The notes below the pieces were generated by a model. It saw only the letters and a program-made list of their open reading frames with translations. It was not told the DNA's origin and ran no database searches. This document shows, piece after piece, positions 7,786-15,503 of a DNA stretch of 35,576 bases (position 1 is the first letter of the stretch; each line of letters starts with the position of its first letter). The translations under genes and the position numbers were made by a program. The stretch covers positions 1 to 35,576 of the forward strand of contig JAODBC010000085.1 of assembly GCA_025463765.1 (NCBI GenBank). The letters are read 5' to 3'. The DNA is from Subtercola sp. Its GTDB lineage: Bacteria; Actinomycetota; Actinomycetes; Actinomycetales; Microbacteriaceae.

Positions 7786-9035
7786 CATCGGCACACACCG
7801 CGGTCGCCAGGCCGTTGTGGGCCGGGCGCGCCCTCGCGCTGGTCGGCGTGGTGCTGATCGCGATCAACCTGCGCACGGCCGTCTCGGCGCTGTCGCCCAT
7901 TTTCGGTGCCATCGAAGTGGATGTTCCGCTCGGCAGTCTCGGCATCGGACTGCTGGGCACATTGCCTCCGCTCTGTTTCGCCCTGTTCGGCCTGCTGACA
8001 CCGCTATTCCAACGGCGCCTGCGACTCGAGTCTCTGGTCATCGTCGCCCTGGCGGCGATGGTGCTCGGCGATCTCGGCCGCGCCTTCTCCGGTTCGTATG
8101 CGATGCTCGTCGTCAGCAGCATCGTGACGTTCGGCGCGATGGGTACCGGAAACGTGCTGCTGCCGCCGTTGGTCAAGAAATACTTTCCTGATCGGATCGG
8201 GCTCGTCACGTCGTTGTATGCGACAGCGATGGCGCTGTTCTCGCTCTTTCCGCCGCTGGTCGCCGTTCCTGTCACTGACGCGGCAGGGTGGCGGGCAGCT
8301 GTCGGGCTGTGGGCCGTCTTCGCACTCGCGGCCATGGTGCCGTGGATCGGCCTGTTCGTTCAGGAGCGGCGTCGCAGCGAGCATCCGACGTCGCACCAGA
8401 TCGATCGGGGCGCGGGCCAGAGCGACGCGGAGGCGATCGGCCGCGTCTGGCGTTCGGGGCTGGCGTGGTCACTCGCCGTCATGTTCGGCTTCACCGCGTT
8501 GAATGCGTACGCGTTCTTCGCCTGGCTGCCCGAGTTGCTGACCGATCGCGCCGGTGTGGATGCGGCACAGGCCGGCTCGCTGCTGGCACTGTATGCCGCG
8601 GTGGGAATACCGATGTCGCTGATCGTTCCCGTTCTCGCCGTGCGGTTGAAGAACATCGGTCTGCTCGTCTGGTTCGGCGTGGTCTGTTATCTCGCGGGCG
8701 ACCTCGGTCTGCTGCTGGCGCCTTCGGTCGCAACGTGGCTCTGGGTCGCCCTCTGCGGTCTGGGCCCGTTGCTGTTTCCGCTTTCGCTGGTGCTGGTGAA
8801 TCTGCGCACGCGTACCCAGGCCGGGTCGGTTGCACTCAGCGGGTTCATGCAGGGTCTGGGCTACCTGATCGGAGCATCCGGACCCCTGGTCGTCGGCATC
8901 TTGCACCAGAACTCGGGGTCATGGACGGCCCCGCTCATCTTCATTACCGCGACGATACCCGTGGTGCTCGTGGCCGGTCTGTTCGTGGCTCGGCCCAGCA
9001 TGCTCGAAGACGGGTGGCATCGCACGCGGGTCTGA
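7782..9035 (+). CDS. MFS transporter, CynX/NimT type
   Basis: A 417-residue inner-membrane carrier with about twelve hydrophobic segments in two halves, separated by a polar loop near residues 190-222. The first helix carries INLRTAVSALSP, a signature of the cyanate/2-nitroimidazole exporter group within the major facilitator superfamily. Its substrate cannot be told from sequence. The GTG start overlaps the ribF stop (GTGA), so it is probably co-translated with ribF. That could hint at flavin or small-anion transport, but the group is functionally diverse and this is only a guess from context. Confidence 0.88.
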   Translation: MTSAHTAVARPLWAGRALALVGVVLIAINLRTAVSALSPIFGAIEVDVPLGSLGIGLLGTLPPLCFALFGLLTPLFQRRLRLESLVIVALAAMVLGDLGRAFSGSYAMLVVSSIVTFGAMGTGNVLLPPLVKKYFPDRIGLVTSLYATAMALFSLFPPLVAVPVTDAAGWRAAVGLWAVFALAAMVPWIGLFVQERRRSEHPTSHQIDRGAGQSDAEAIGRVWRSGLAWSLAVMFGFTALNAYAFFAWLPELLTDRAGVDAAQAGSLLALYAAVGIPMSLIVPVLAVRLKNIGLLVWFGVVCYLAGDLGLLLAPSVATWLWVALCGLGPLLFPLSLVLVNLRTRTQAGSVALSGFMQGLGYLIGASGPLVVGILHQNSGSWTAPLIFITATIPVVLVAGLFVARPSMLEDGWHRTRV

Positions 9036-9066
9036 CCGACGCGGCCACGACCGGCGGTGCGCGCCG

Positions 9067-9072
9067 TACACT
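9067..9072 (+). promoter_or_regulatory. -10 box of deoC (leaderless)
   Basis: TACACT, spacer TGATCG, then GTG 9079. It starts the deoC-ALDH-half-ALDH unit. Confidence 0.6.
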
Positions 9073-9078
9073 TGATCG

Positions 9079-10086
9079 GTGAGTATCGACAAAGTTGTGA
9101 ATTCGGCCCCGCGGGCCATCGAAGTGCTGGGCGGTGACCTCACCGAATCGAGCTTGAAGCGGTATCTGAACGGCATTCCAGGGGTCGACGCCGTAGGGCT
9201 CGAGGCGCGGGCGGCCGACCTCGGCACCCGCTCCATCAAGACCACCTCCAAAGCCTGGGCTCTCGACACGATCATCTCGTTGATCGACCTCACCACTCTC
9301 GAGGGCGCCGACACCCCGGGCAAGGTGCGCTCGCTCGTTGCGAAGGGGCTGACACCGGATGCCGGCGACCCCAGCTGCCCGCGAGTTGCAGCCGTCTGCG
9401 TGTACGGCGACATGGTGCCTTACGCCGTCGAGGCGCTCGGCGCCTTTCACGGCGACGGTATCGAGGGCGGAATCAACGTCGCCGCCGTGGCGACTGCCTT
9501 TCCGAGCGGACGAGCCTCGCTCGCCGTGAAGCTGGCCGACACCGCAGACGCCGTTGCAGCGGGAGCCGACGAGATCGACATGGTCATCGATCGTGGTGCA
9601 TTTCTCTCCGGTCGTTACGGGCTGGTGTTCGACGAGATCGTCGCGGTGAAAGAGGCCTGCCGCCGCGCCGACGGTACGTTCGCTCACCTCAAGGTGATTC
9701 TCGAGACCGGCGAACTGAATACCTACGACAACGTGCGCCGGGCATCCTGGCTGGCCATTCTCGCCGGGGCCGACTTCATCAAGACCTCTACGGGCAAGGT
9801 CGCGCCGGCCGCGACGCTGCCTGTCACCGTACTCATGCTCGAGGTCGTTCGCGACTGGTACCGGCTCACCGGCGAGAAGATCGGCGTGAAGCCGGCCGGC
9901 GGCATCCGTACCTCGAAAGACGCCATCAAGTACGCCGTGGCCATAGCCGAGACGGCCGGTGAAGAGTGGTTGCAGCCGCAGCTGTTCAGGTTCGGCGCCT
10001 CGAGCCTGCTCAACGACGTTCTGCTGCAGCGCCAGAAGCTGGCCACGGGCCATTATTCCGGCGCCGACTACGTCACCATCGACTGA
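9079..10086 (+). CDS. deoC: Deoxyribose-phosphate aldolase
   Basis: Class I aldolase that splits 2-deoxyribose 5-phosphate into acetaldehyde and glyceraldehyde 3-phosphate. The Schiff-base lysine is Lys235 in DFIKTSTGKV, the second lysine is Lys271 in GVKPAGGIRT, and the acid Asp167 lies in ADEIDMVID. The protein has 335 residues, so it belongs to the longer group (like the human enzyme) and not to the roughly 250-residue E. coli type. It has an extra N-terminal helical region of about 60 residues. GTG 9079 fits a leaderless -10 box. The aldehyde dehydrogenase 12 bases downstream would remove the acetaldehyde produced. Confidence 0.97.
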   Translation: MSIDKVVNSAPRAIEVLGGDLTESSLKRYLNGIPGVDAVGLEARAADLGTRSIKTTSKAWALDTIISLIDLTTLEGADTPGKVRSLVAKGLTPDAGDPSCPRVAAVCVYGDMVPYAVEALGAFHGDGIEGGINVAAVATAFPSGRASLAVKLADTADAVAAGADEIDMVIDRGAFLSGRYGLVFDEIVAVKEACRRADGTFAHLKVILETGELNTYDNVRRASWLAILAGADFIKTSTGKVAPAATLPVTVLMLEVVRDWYRLTGEKIGVKPAGGIRTSKDAIKYAVAIAETAGEEWLQPQLFRFGASSLLNDVLLQRQKLATGHYSGADYVTID

Positions 10087-10098
10087 GAGACCCATCAC

Positions 10099-11616
10099 AT
10101 GTCATTTCTGGAATATGCTGCCGCGCCGGAGTCGACCGCGCTGTTGAACCTGCAATCCGAGTACGGGCTCTTCATCGACGGGGAGTTCGTCGCGGGCTCT
10201 GACCCCACATTCTCGACCATCTCGCCGGCAACCGAGAAGCACATCGCCACGATCGCTACGGCGTCGGCGGGCGATGTGGATGCCGCGGTCGCCGCCGCCC
10301 GCCGGGCCTACGAGAAGTCGTGGTCGACTCTCTCAGGCCGTGAGCGCGGAAAGTACCTCTTTCGTATCGCTCGCTTGGTGCAGGAACGGGCTCGCGAGCT
10401 GGCCGTGGCCGAGAGTCTCGACAACGGAAAGCCGATCAAAGAGAGTCGCGACGTCGACGTTCCACTGGTCGCCGCGTGGTTCTTCTACTACGCCGGGTGG
10501 GCTGACAAACTCGACTACGCGGGCCTGGGCGCGAGCCCACGGGCGCTGGGCGTGGCCGCGCAGGTCATCCCGTGGAATTTCCCTCTGCTGATGCTGGCCT
10601 GGAAGATCGCGCCCGCACTGGCGGCCGGCAATACGGTGGTCTTGAAGCCGGCCGAGACCACTCCGCTCACCGCGCTGCTGTTCGCCGAGATCGTGCAGCA
10701 GGCCGGGCTGCCCGCCGGCGTCGTGAACATCGTCACGGGTGCGGGCGAGACCGGCCGTGCGCTCGTCGATCACCCCGATGTGAACAAGGTCGCCTTCACG
10801 GGATCGACAGCGGTCGGCCGCGAGATCGCGCGCTCCGTCGCGGGAACGTCGAAGCGGCTCACGCTCGAGCTGGGAGGCAAGGGGGCGAACATCGTGTTCG
10901 ACGATGCGCCCATCGATCAGGCTGTCGAGGGCATCGTGCGCGGCATCTTCTTCAACCAGGGACACGTCTGCTGTGCCGGGTCGCGGCTGCTGGTGCAAGA
11001 GAACATCCACGACGAGGTGGTCGAGCGGCTCAAGACGCGGTTGCAGACGCTTCGGGTGGGTGATCCGCTGGATAAGAACACCGACGTCGGGGCCATCAAT
11101 TCGGCAGAACAGCTGCAGCGCATCCGTCAGCTCTCGGACATCGGTGAGGCAGAGGGGGCTGAGCGCTGGAGCCCGGCCTGCGACCTGCCCACTGAGGGGT
11201 TCTGGTTCGCGCCGACGATTTTCACGAATGTGTCGACCAGTTCGCGCATCGCGCGCGACGAGATCTTCGGGCCGGTGCTGTCGGTACTGACGTTCCGCAC
11301 ACCGGCAGAGGCGGTTGCCAAGGCGAACAACACGCCGTATGGTCTGTCTGCCGGAATCTGGAGCGACAAGGGCAGCAAGATTCTCGCCGTGGCAGACAAG
11401 CTGCGCGCCGGGGTGATCTGGGCGAACACCTTCAACCAGTTCGACCCGGCGAGCCCGTTCGGCGGCTACAAAGAGAGCGGTTACGGGCGTGAGGGCGGCA
11501 AGCAGGGGCTTGCGGCCTATCTGCAGGCGGCGGCTGCCGCGCCTGCCGTGTCGGCGACCGCCGCGACTGCTGCACCTGCCGTGTCGGCGACCGTGACGAA
11601 GGAGGTCGCGCGATGA
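10099..11616 (+). CDS. Aldehyde dehydrogenase, catalytic subunit (ALDH16-like N-terminal half)
   Basis: NAD(P)-dependent aldehyde oxidation, probably of acetaldehyde from DeoC. The fold is complete: PWNFP with Asn160, cofactor loop VAFTGSTAVGREIA (231-244), general base Glu257 in LELGGKGAN, catalytic Cys291 in NQGHVCCAGSR, EIFGPV (388-393) and the FGGYKESGYGREGG segment (454-467). From residue 476 the tail is low in complexity (Ala, Pro, Val, Ser, Thr), contains an APAVSAT duplication with a 33-base period, and may act as a linker. The stop overlaps the next ATG (ATGA). With the half-length partner the pair totals about 793 residues, close to fused two-domain ALDH16 proteins. Confidence 0.93.
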   Translation: MSFLEYAAAPESTALLNLQSEYGLFIDGEFVAGSDPTFSTISPATEKHIATIATASAGDVDAAVAAARRAYEKSWSTLSGRERGKYLFRIARLVQERARELAVAESLDNGKPIKESRDVDVPLVAAWFFYYAGWADKLDYAGLGASPRALGVAAQVIPWNFPLLMLAWKIAPALAAGNTVVLKPAETTPLTALLFAEIVQQAGLPAGVVNIVTGAGETGRALVDHPDVNKVAFTGSTAVGREIARSVAGTSKRLTLELGGKGANIVFDDAPIDQAVEGIVRGIFFNQGHVCCAGSRLLVQENIHDEVVERLKTRLQTLRVGDPLDKNTDVGAINSAEQLQRIRQLSDIGEAEGAERWSPACDLPTEGFWFAPTIFTNVSTSSRIARDEIFGPVLSVLTFRTPAEAVAKANNTPYGLSAGIWSDKGSKILAVADKLRAGVIWANTFNQFDPASPFGGYKESGYGREGGKQGLAAYLQAAAAAPAVSATAATAAPAVSATVTKEVAR

Positions 11617-12479
11617 GCCGGCTCGCTGTGCTGAAGACGTACAAGCTCTACATCGGCGGCAAGTTTCCGCGCAGCGAATCGGGCCGGGTGTACGAGATCG
11701 TCGGTTCGTCGGGGGAGTTCTTGGCGAATGCCGCGCTGGCTTCACGAAAAGATGCCCGCGACGCCGTTGTGGCAGCCCGGGGCGCCGTCTCGGGCTGGTC
11801 GAAAGCGACGGGGTACAACCGCGGGCAAGTGCTGTACCGCATCGCCGAGCTGCTCGAGGGTCGCCGGGCGCAGTTCGTCGACGAGATCGTGGCGGTCGAA
11901 GGCGTGAACTCCGCGGTGGCGGCGGCGCAGGTCGACGCGGCAATCGACCGGTGGATCTGGTATGCCGGCTGGGCCGACAAATATGTCCAGGTCGCTGGCA
12001 ACGCCAACGCCGTTTCGGGCCCGTTCTTCAATATCTCGGTGCCCGAGCCGACCGGTGTGGTGGCGATCATCGCCCCACAGGATTCGTCGCTGCTCGGGCT
12101 GGTGAGCGCGATCGCGCCCGCGCTGGTATCGGGCAATGCGGTCGTGGTGGTCGCGTCTGAGCGATTTGCGCTGTCGGCTATCAGCCTGGCCGAGGTTCTC
12201 GCCACGAGCGACGTGCCCGGCGGGGTCGTCAACGTGTTGACCGGTTCGCCGGCAGAGATCGCACCGTGGCTCGCGTCGCACGCCGACGTGAACGCGCTCG
12301 ATCTGCTGGGCGCGGGTGAGCTCGACTGGGTCGACCTGCAGATCGCGGCAGCCGAGACGCTCAAACGCGTGCTCCCACCCGAGGGTGGCTCTTCGGCCGC
12401 GGCCGCGGCACCGTCGCTCGAGCGGATCACGGCCTTCACCGAGACGAAGACGGTGTGGCACACGAAGTCACTCATCTGA
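11613..12479 (+). CDS. Half-length aldehyde dehydrogenase without the catalytic domain (ALDH16-like C-terminal half)
   Basis: A 288-residue protein that aligns with the first half of an aldehyde dehydrogenase: VYEIVGSSGE, RGQVLYRIAELLEGRR, WIWYAGWADK, and GVVAIIAPQDSSLLGLVSAI, which continues as VVNVLTG. It ends before the catalytic Cys region, and the usual PWNFP is PQDSS, so it cannot be an active dehydrogenase alone. The reading frame is intact and its ATG overlaps the upstream stop (ATGA), which argues for a functional partner and against a decaying pseudogene. In ALDH16 proteins a vestigial second ALDH domain is fused to the catalytic one. This looks like the split version. Confidence 0.88.
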   Translation: MSRLAVLKTYKLYIGGKFPRSESGRVYEIVGSSGEFLANAALASRKDARDAVVAARGAVSGWSKATGYNRGQVLYRIAELLEGRRAQFVDEIVAVEGVNSAVAAAQVDAAIDRWIWYAGWADKYVQVAGNANAVSGPFFNISVPEPTGVVAIIAPQDSSLLGLVSAIAPALVSGNAVVVVASERFALSAISLAEVLATSDVPGGVVNVLTGSPAEIAPWLASHADVNALDLLGAGELDWVDLQIAAAETLKRVLPPEGGSSAAAAAPSLERITAFTETKTVWHTKSLI

Positions 12480-12490
12480 GTATTACTCAG
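12476..12490. promoter_or_regulatory. Perfect dyad, candidate operator
   Basis: CTGAGTATTACTCAG is a perfect 7+1+7 inverted repeat. It overlaps the stop of the half-length ALDH and lies 6 bases upstream of the -10 box of the next gene, a position where a dimeric repressor would block RNA polymerase. A related half-match, TGAGTATTGCTCG, occurs at 13786-13798. Confidence 0.55.
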
Positions 12491-12496
12491 TTAAGG

Positions 12497-12502
12497 TAGG
12501 CT
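12497..12502 (+). promoter_or_regulatory. -10 box of the 12509 gene (leaderless)
   Basis: TAGGCT, six bases, then ATG 12509. Confidence 0.6.
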
Positions 12503-12508
12503 GCTGAC

Positions 12509-13540
12509 ATGGCGACACATGTGGCATCACGCGAAAGCAGAATCGTTTTCACGCTCGAGCTCGGCGGCACTGATGGCGGAGCCCGCCGAAGCGGCAGTGA
12601 CGGCGGGGCCGGCACAAGCGGCAGTGACGGCGGGGCCCGCAGAAGCGGCAGTGACGGCGGGGCCCGCAGAAGCGGCAGTGAGGGCGGAGCCGGCAGCGAA
12701 ACGGTCAGGTCGGTAGCGAGGCTCGACTGCCTCGACGAGGCGAGTCAGACGTTCGAGCTCCAGGTCGACGCGATTCCGCAGTCGCAGGTGTCGCTCGGCG
12801 ACTCGACACACCTGGAGTTCGACTACGTGCGGCACATCGGGCGAGTGATCGACGCGTGGGCTCCGGCCGGGCATCCGCTCGCCGTCACGCACCTCGGTGC
12901 GGGCGCGCTCACTCTGGCGCGGTACGTGGCCGCCACGCGACCCGGCGCCCGGCAGGTCGTGGTGGAACGAGAGCGAGAGTTGTGCGAGGCGGTGCTCGAC
13001 GCGCTACCGCTCTCAGGTCTCGACATCAGTTACGGCGATGCCCGCGACGTCGCCGATTCTGCCGGTGAGACCGGCTGGCACGGAGCTGACGTGACGGTCG
13101 TCGATCTGTGGGCGGGCGCGCTGATTTCGGCGCGTGTTGCGAGTGAGGAGTTCTATCGGGCCGTGCGCGGCCGGGCATCCGGTGACGCCGTGGTGGCCGT
13201 GAATCTGCTCGACGGCCCGGGCTTCGCCTACACCCGCGGGCAGGCGGCTGCCTTGCGTGCCGTGTTCGACGATGTCGCGGTCGTCGTCGACGAGCGGATG
13301 CTCGGCGGCACCCTGCTCGGCAACGTGCTGCTGCTGGCCAGCACGCGGCGCGGTGCTTTTGAGCACACCGCAGAGTGGTTCGCCGCCGAGGCCGCACCGC
13401 CGTATGTCGTGGCCGACGGTATCGATCGCTGGATCGGCGACACCGCGCCCGTGACCGATGCGACGGCGTGCGACTCGCCTCCACCCGACGAGTCGCACTT
13501 CGAGAAGCACTGGGGGCAGCCGTTCTGGCCGGAAGTGTGA
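12509..13540 (+). CDS. Spermidine synthase-like methyltransferase-fold protein
   Basis: A 343-residue protein resembling the spermine/spermidine synthase superfamily. The sequence PQSQVSLGDSTHLEFDYVRH (90-109) is like the N-terminal substrate-lid region. Then come VTHLGAGALTLARYV (126-140, nucleotide-binding motif I), VVER (151-154, acidic end of strand 2), DISYGDARD, and VTVVDLWAGA. The propylamine-transferase Asp pair is not clearly conserved, so polyamine synthesis is unproven. Residues 19-62 are an inserted Gly/Ser/Asp/Arg repeat (9 residues per unit) that splits the N-terminal strand FTLEL from its continuation TVRSVARLDC. It is transcribed from a leaderless promoter under a dyad and followed by another repeat array. 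Confidence 0.78.
   Translation: MATHVASRESRIVFTLELGGTDGGARRSGSDGGAGTSGSDGGARRSGSDGGARRSGSEGGAGSETVRSVARLDCLDEASQTFELQVDAIPQSQVSLGDSTHLEFDYVRHIGRVIDAWAPAGHPLAVTHLGAGALTLARYVAATRPGARQVVVERERELCEAVLDALPLSGLDISYGDARDVADSAGETGWHGADVTVVDLWAGALISARVASEEFYRAVRGRASGDAVVAVNLLDGPGFAYTRGQAAALRAVFDDVAVVVDERMLGGTLLGNVLLLASTRRGAFEHTAEWFAAEAAPPYVVADGIDRWIGDTAPVTDATACDSPPPDESHFEKHWGQPFWPEV
12563..12694 (+). repeat. 27-bp in-frame tandem repeat in the 12509 gene
   Basis: About five units of the type GCGGCAGTGACGGCGGGGCC plus seven further bases encode repeats of GGARRSGSD. Two central units are nearly identical, implying recent expansion. The period is divisible by three, so all frames, both strands, stay open through it and give Ala-rich repeats elsewhere. 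Confidence 0.92.
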
Positions 13541-13548
13541 GCGCTGCG

Positions 13549-13699
13549 GCGCCGGTTCAGTGAGTGCCGGTTCGCTCGGCGCCGGTTTCACGCAGTGCCG
13601 GTTCACGCAGTGCCGGTTTACCCGGTGCCGCTACATCCGGTGCCGCTTCACTCAGTCTCGCTGCACCCCGTCTCGCTACACCCAGCGCCCGCTCACTCT
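13549..13699. repeat. 15-bp degenerate tandem array between convergent ORFs
   Basis: About ten units of GTGCCGGTTCACGCA type start at 13564, 13579 (16 bases), 13595, 13610, 13625, 13640, 13655, 13670 and 13685. The array begins just after the stop of the spermidine-synthase-like gene. Its last unit contains the TGA (complement of 13693-13695) of the 11-codon minus-strand ORF. Confidence 0.9.
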
Positions 13700-13728
13700 G
13701 TCGGCGGTTTCGGTGGCATGGTTCCCAT
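13693..13728 (-). CDS. Possible 11-residue micro-ORF with a strong ribosome binding site
   Basis: Reads MGTMPPKPPTE then TGA. The minus-strand sequence AAGGAGA lies six bases before the ATG and is close to a perfect Shine-Dalgarno, better than at most genes here. A TATACT -10 box lies upstream at 13781-13786, giving a leader of roughly 45 bases. I recognise no homologue. It could be a small proline-rich peptide, a leader peptide, or the surviving start of a gene whose remainder was replaced by the repeat array. No other gene explains the ribosome binding site. Confidence 0.45.
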   Translation of the reverse strand: MGTMPPKPPTE

Positions 13729-13780
13729 GGTGAGTCTCCTTTCTGTGATTCGCCCCTGCCTGAATTCATCCCACCTCACC

Positions 13781-13786
13781 AGTATA
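13781..13786 (-). promoter_or_regulatory. -10 box for the minus-strand micro-ORF
   Basis: Minus-strand TATACT, with a weak -35 TTCCGT 17 bases upstream (13804-13809). Confidence 0.4.
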
Positions 13787-13875
13787 TGAGTATTGCTCGA
13801 ATAACGGAAAACTGCGAAGCTGTGAAGCAGACGAGGGTCGTGTTGTCGAGGGTCACCGAAAAAGACTCGGCGGCG

Positions 13876-13881
13876 TAGCCT
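13876..13881 (+). promoter_or_regulatory. -10 box of the SDR/DUF2867 gene (leaderless)
   Basis: TAGCCT, seven bases, then GTG 13889. Confidence 0.55.
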
Positions 13882-13888
13882 GTATGAG

Positions 13889-15454
13889 GTGAGCACACAA
13901 CCAGAAAGCACCCAGCGAACCGCCTTAGTGACCGGAGCGACGGGCTACGTCGGGGGCCGCCTTGTTCCCCGGCTGCTCGATGCGGGTTTCGCCGTGCGTG
14001 TGCTGGTTCGTTCGCCCACGAAACTCGCCGACGTGCCCTGGGCCGACCGGGTGCAGATCGTGCAGGGTGACCCGAGCGACCGCGACTCGCTCGAAGGCGC
14101 CTTCGACGGTATCGACGTGCTCTATTACCTCGTGCATTCCATGGGCAGCTCGGGCAACTTCGACGGCACCGAGCTCGCGAGCGCGAAGAACGTCGCGTCG
14201 CTCGCGCTGCATTCGGGAGTGAAGCGCATCGTCTATCTGGGCGGTCTGCACCCGCGTGGGGTGGAGCTGTCGAGGCACCTGCGGTCGCGAACGGCGGTGG
14301 GCAGCATCCTGTTGCAGTCGGGCGTACCGACGGTCGCCCTGCAGGCCGGCGTGGTCATCGGGTCGGGCTCGACGAGTTTCGAGATGATCAGGCACCTGAC
14401 CGAGGTGCTTCCGTACATGCCAGCGCCCAAGTGGGTGCGCAACCGTATTCAGCCGATCGCGATTCGCGACGTGCTGTACTACCTGGTGAAGGCGGCCGAC
14501 ATCGACGAGCCGCTGAATCGTACCTTCGACATCGGGGGGCCCGACGTGCTGCGTTACGGGCAGATGATGAACGGCTACGCGGTCGAATCGGGGCTGAACC
14601 AACGGCCGATCGCGTCGCTGCCGGTCTTCACACCCTGGCTAGCTTCGCAGTGGGTGAATCTCGTGTCGCCTATTCCGCGCGGCCTCGCGGTGCCGATCAT
14701 CGAGTCGCTGCAATTCGAATGCGTCGCGAGTGAGCACGACATCAGCTCGTACATTCCCGACCCCGCCGGCGGGCTGACCGGGTACCGGCGGTCGGTACGG
14801 CTGGCTCTCGAGAAGATGCGTTCGGGTCAGGTCGAAACGAGTTGGCAAGACAGCGACGTTCAGGGCGCCCCGGCCGACACGCTGCCGAGCGACCCGGATT
14901 GGGCCGGTCACACCGTGTACACCGACCTGCAGGTACGCGAGACAGATGCTCGCCCCGGCGATGTCTGGCGCGTCATCGAAGGCATCGGCGGCGACAACGG
15001 GTGGTACTCGTTCCCTTTGGCCTGGGCCGTGCGCGGCTGGGCCGACAAGCTGGTCGGCGGGGTCGGGCTGCGCCGCGGCCGACGCAACCCCGATCACCTG
15101 CACACGGGCGATGCGCTCGACTTCTGGCGCGTCGAGCAGATCAGGCGCGGCAGTTTTCTCAGGCTCCGCGCCGAGATGCGGGTGCCCGGGCCGGCGTGGC
15201 TCGAGATGGGCGTCGAACCCCGTGAGGGTGGCGGCTCGGTGTACACCCAGCGCGCGATTTTCTTTCCGCGCGGGCTCGCCGGGCGGTTGTACTGGTACTC
15301 GATTCTGCCGTTCCACGGCTTCATCTTTCCCGGTATGGCCAACCGCATCACGCAGACCGCCGGCGTCGAGTCCGACCGCAAAGGCGGTGCCGGCGTGACC
15401 ACCGGTGGCACGCCGAGCGACGCACACACTGACACCGTCGATGAGGCCCGGTAG
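13889..15454 (+). CDS. NAD(P)-binding SDR-like protein with C-terminal DUF2867 domain
   Basis: A 521-residue cytosolic protein in two parts. The N-terminal part is an atypical/extended short-chain dehydrogenase with TALVTGATGYVGGRL (11-25), LYYLVHSMG and VKRIVYLGGLHPRG, close to the NmrA/NAD-dependent epimerase group. From about residue 340 a DUF2867 domain follows (VRETDARPGDVWRVIEGIGG, WYSFPLAWAVRGWADKLVGG, LHTGDALDFWRVEQI), which has a START/polyketide cyclase-like fold and could bind a hydrophobic ligand. The combination is widespread in bacteria, and its substrate is unknown. The GTG fits a leaderless promoter. The following SGNH hydrolase gene has its -10 box in the stop codon of this one. 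Confidence 0.88.
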   Translation: MSTQPESTQRTALVTGATGYVGGRLVPRLLDAGFAVRVLVRSPTKLADVPWADRVQIVQGDPSDRDSLEGAFDGIDVLYYLVHSMGSSGNFDGTELASAKNVASLALHSGVKRIVYLGGLHPRGVELSRHLRSRTAVGSILLQSGVPTVALQAGVVIGSGSTSFEMIRHLTEVLPYMPAPKWVRNRIQPIAIRDVLYYLVKAADIDEPLNRTFDIGGPDVLRYGQMMNGYAVESGLNQRPIASLPVFTPWLASQWVNLVSPIPRGLAVPIIESLQFECVASEHDISSYIPDPAGGLTGYRRSVRLALEKMRSGQVETSWQDSDVQGAPADTLPSDPDWAGHTVYTDLQVRETDARPGDVWRVIEGIGGDNGWYSFPLAWAVRGWADKLVGGVGLRRGRRNPDHLHTGDALDFWRVEQIRRGSFLRLRAEMRVPGPAWLEMGVEPREGGGSVYTQRAIFFPRGLAGRLYWYSILPFHGFIFPGMANRITQTAGVESDRKGGAGVTTGGTPSDAHTDTVDEAR

Positions 15455-15457
15455 ACT
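15452..15457 (+). promoter_or_regulatory. -10 box overlapping the preceding stop codon
   Basis: TAGACT includes the TAG stop of the SDR gene and would give a leader of about 40 bases for the SGNH hydrolase, which unlike its neighbours has a proper GGAGG at 15493-15497. Confidence 0.45.
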
Positions 15458-15503
15458 GGCCAATCCACCGGATGCTCGCGTAGCCGTCATATTGGAGGCG
15501 CAC

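Noticed and set aside
10333..11943. Long minus-strand ORF of 536 codons opposite the aldehyde dehydrogenase genes
   Set aside because: It is an antisense shadow produced by GC-rich third positions. Its translation is Arg-rich with no family motif, while both plus-strand genes show catalytic motifs.
11613..12479. Half-length aldehyde dehydrogenase as a pseudogene
   Set aside because: No frameshift or internal stop, coupled ATGA start and the known vestigial domain in ALDH16 argue for a functional subunit.
12491..12509. Partial match to an IdeR/DtxR iron box (TTAAGGTAGGCT)
   Set aside because: Only the left half resembles the 19-bp consensus. The right half does not, the downstream gene is not an iron gene, and the sequence is explained by the -10 box.
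13549..13699. CRISPR array
   Set aside because: Units of 15 bases follow each other directly, with no spacers and no cas genes. The same holds for all the other arrays.
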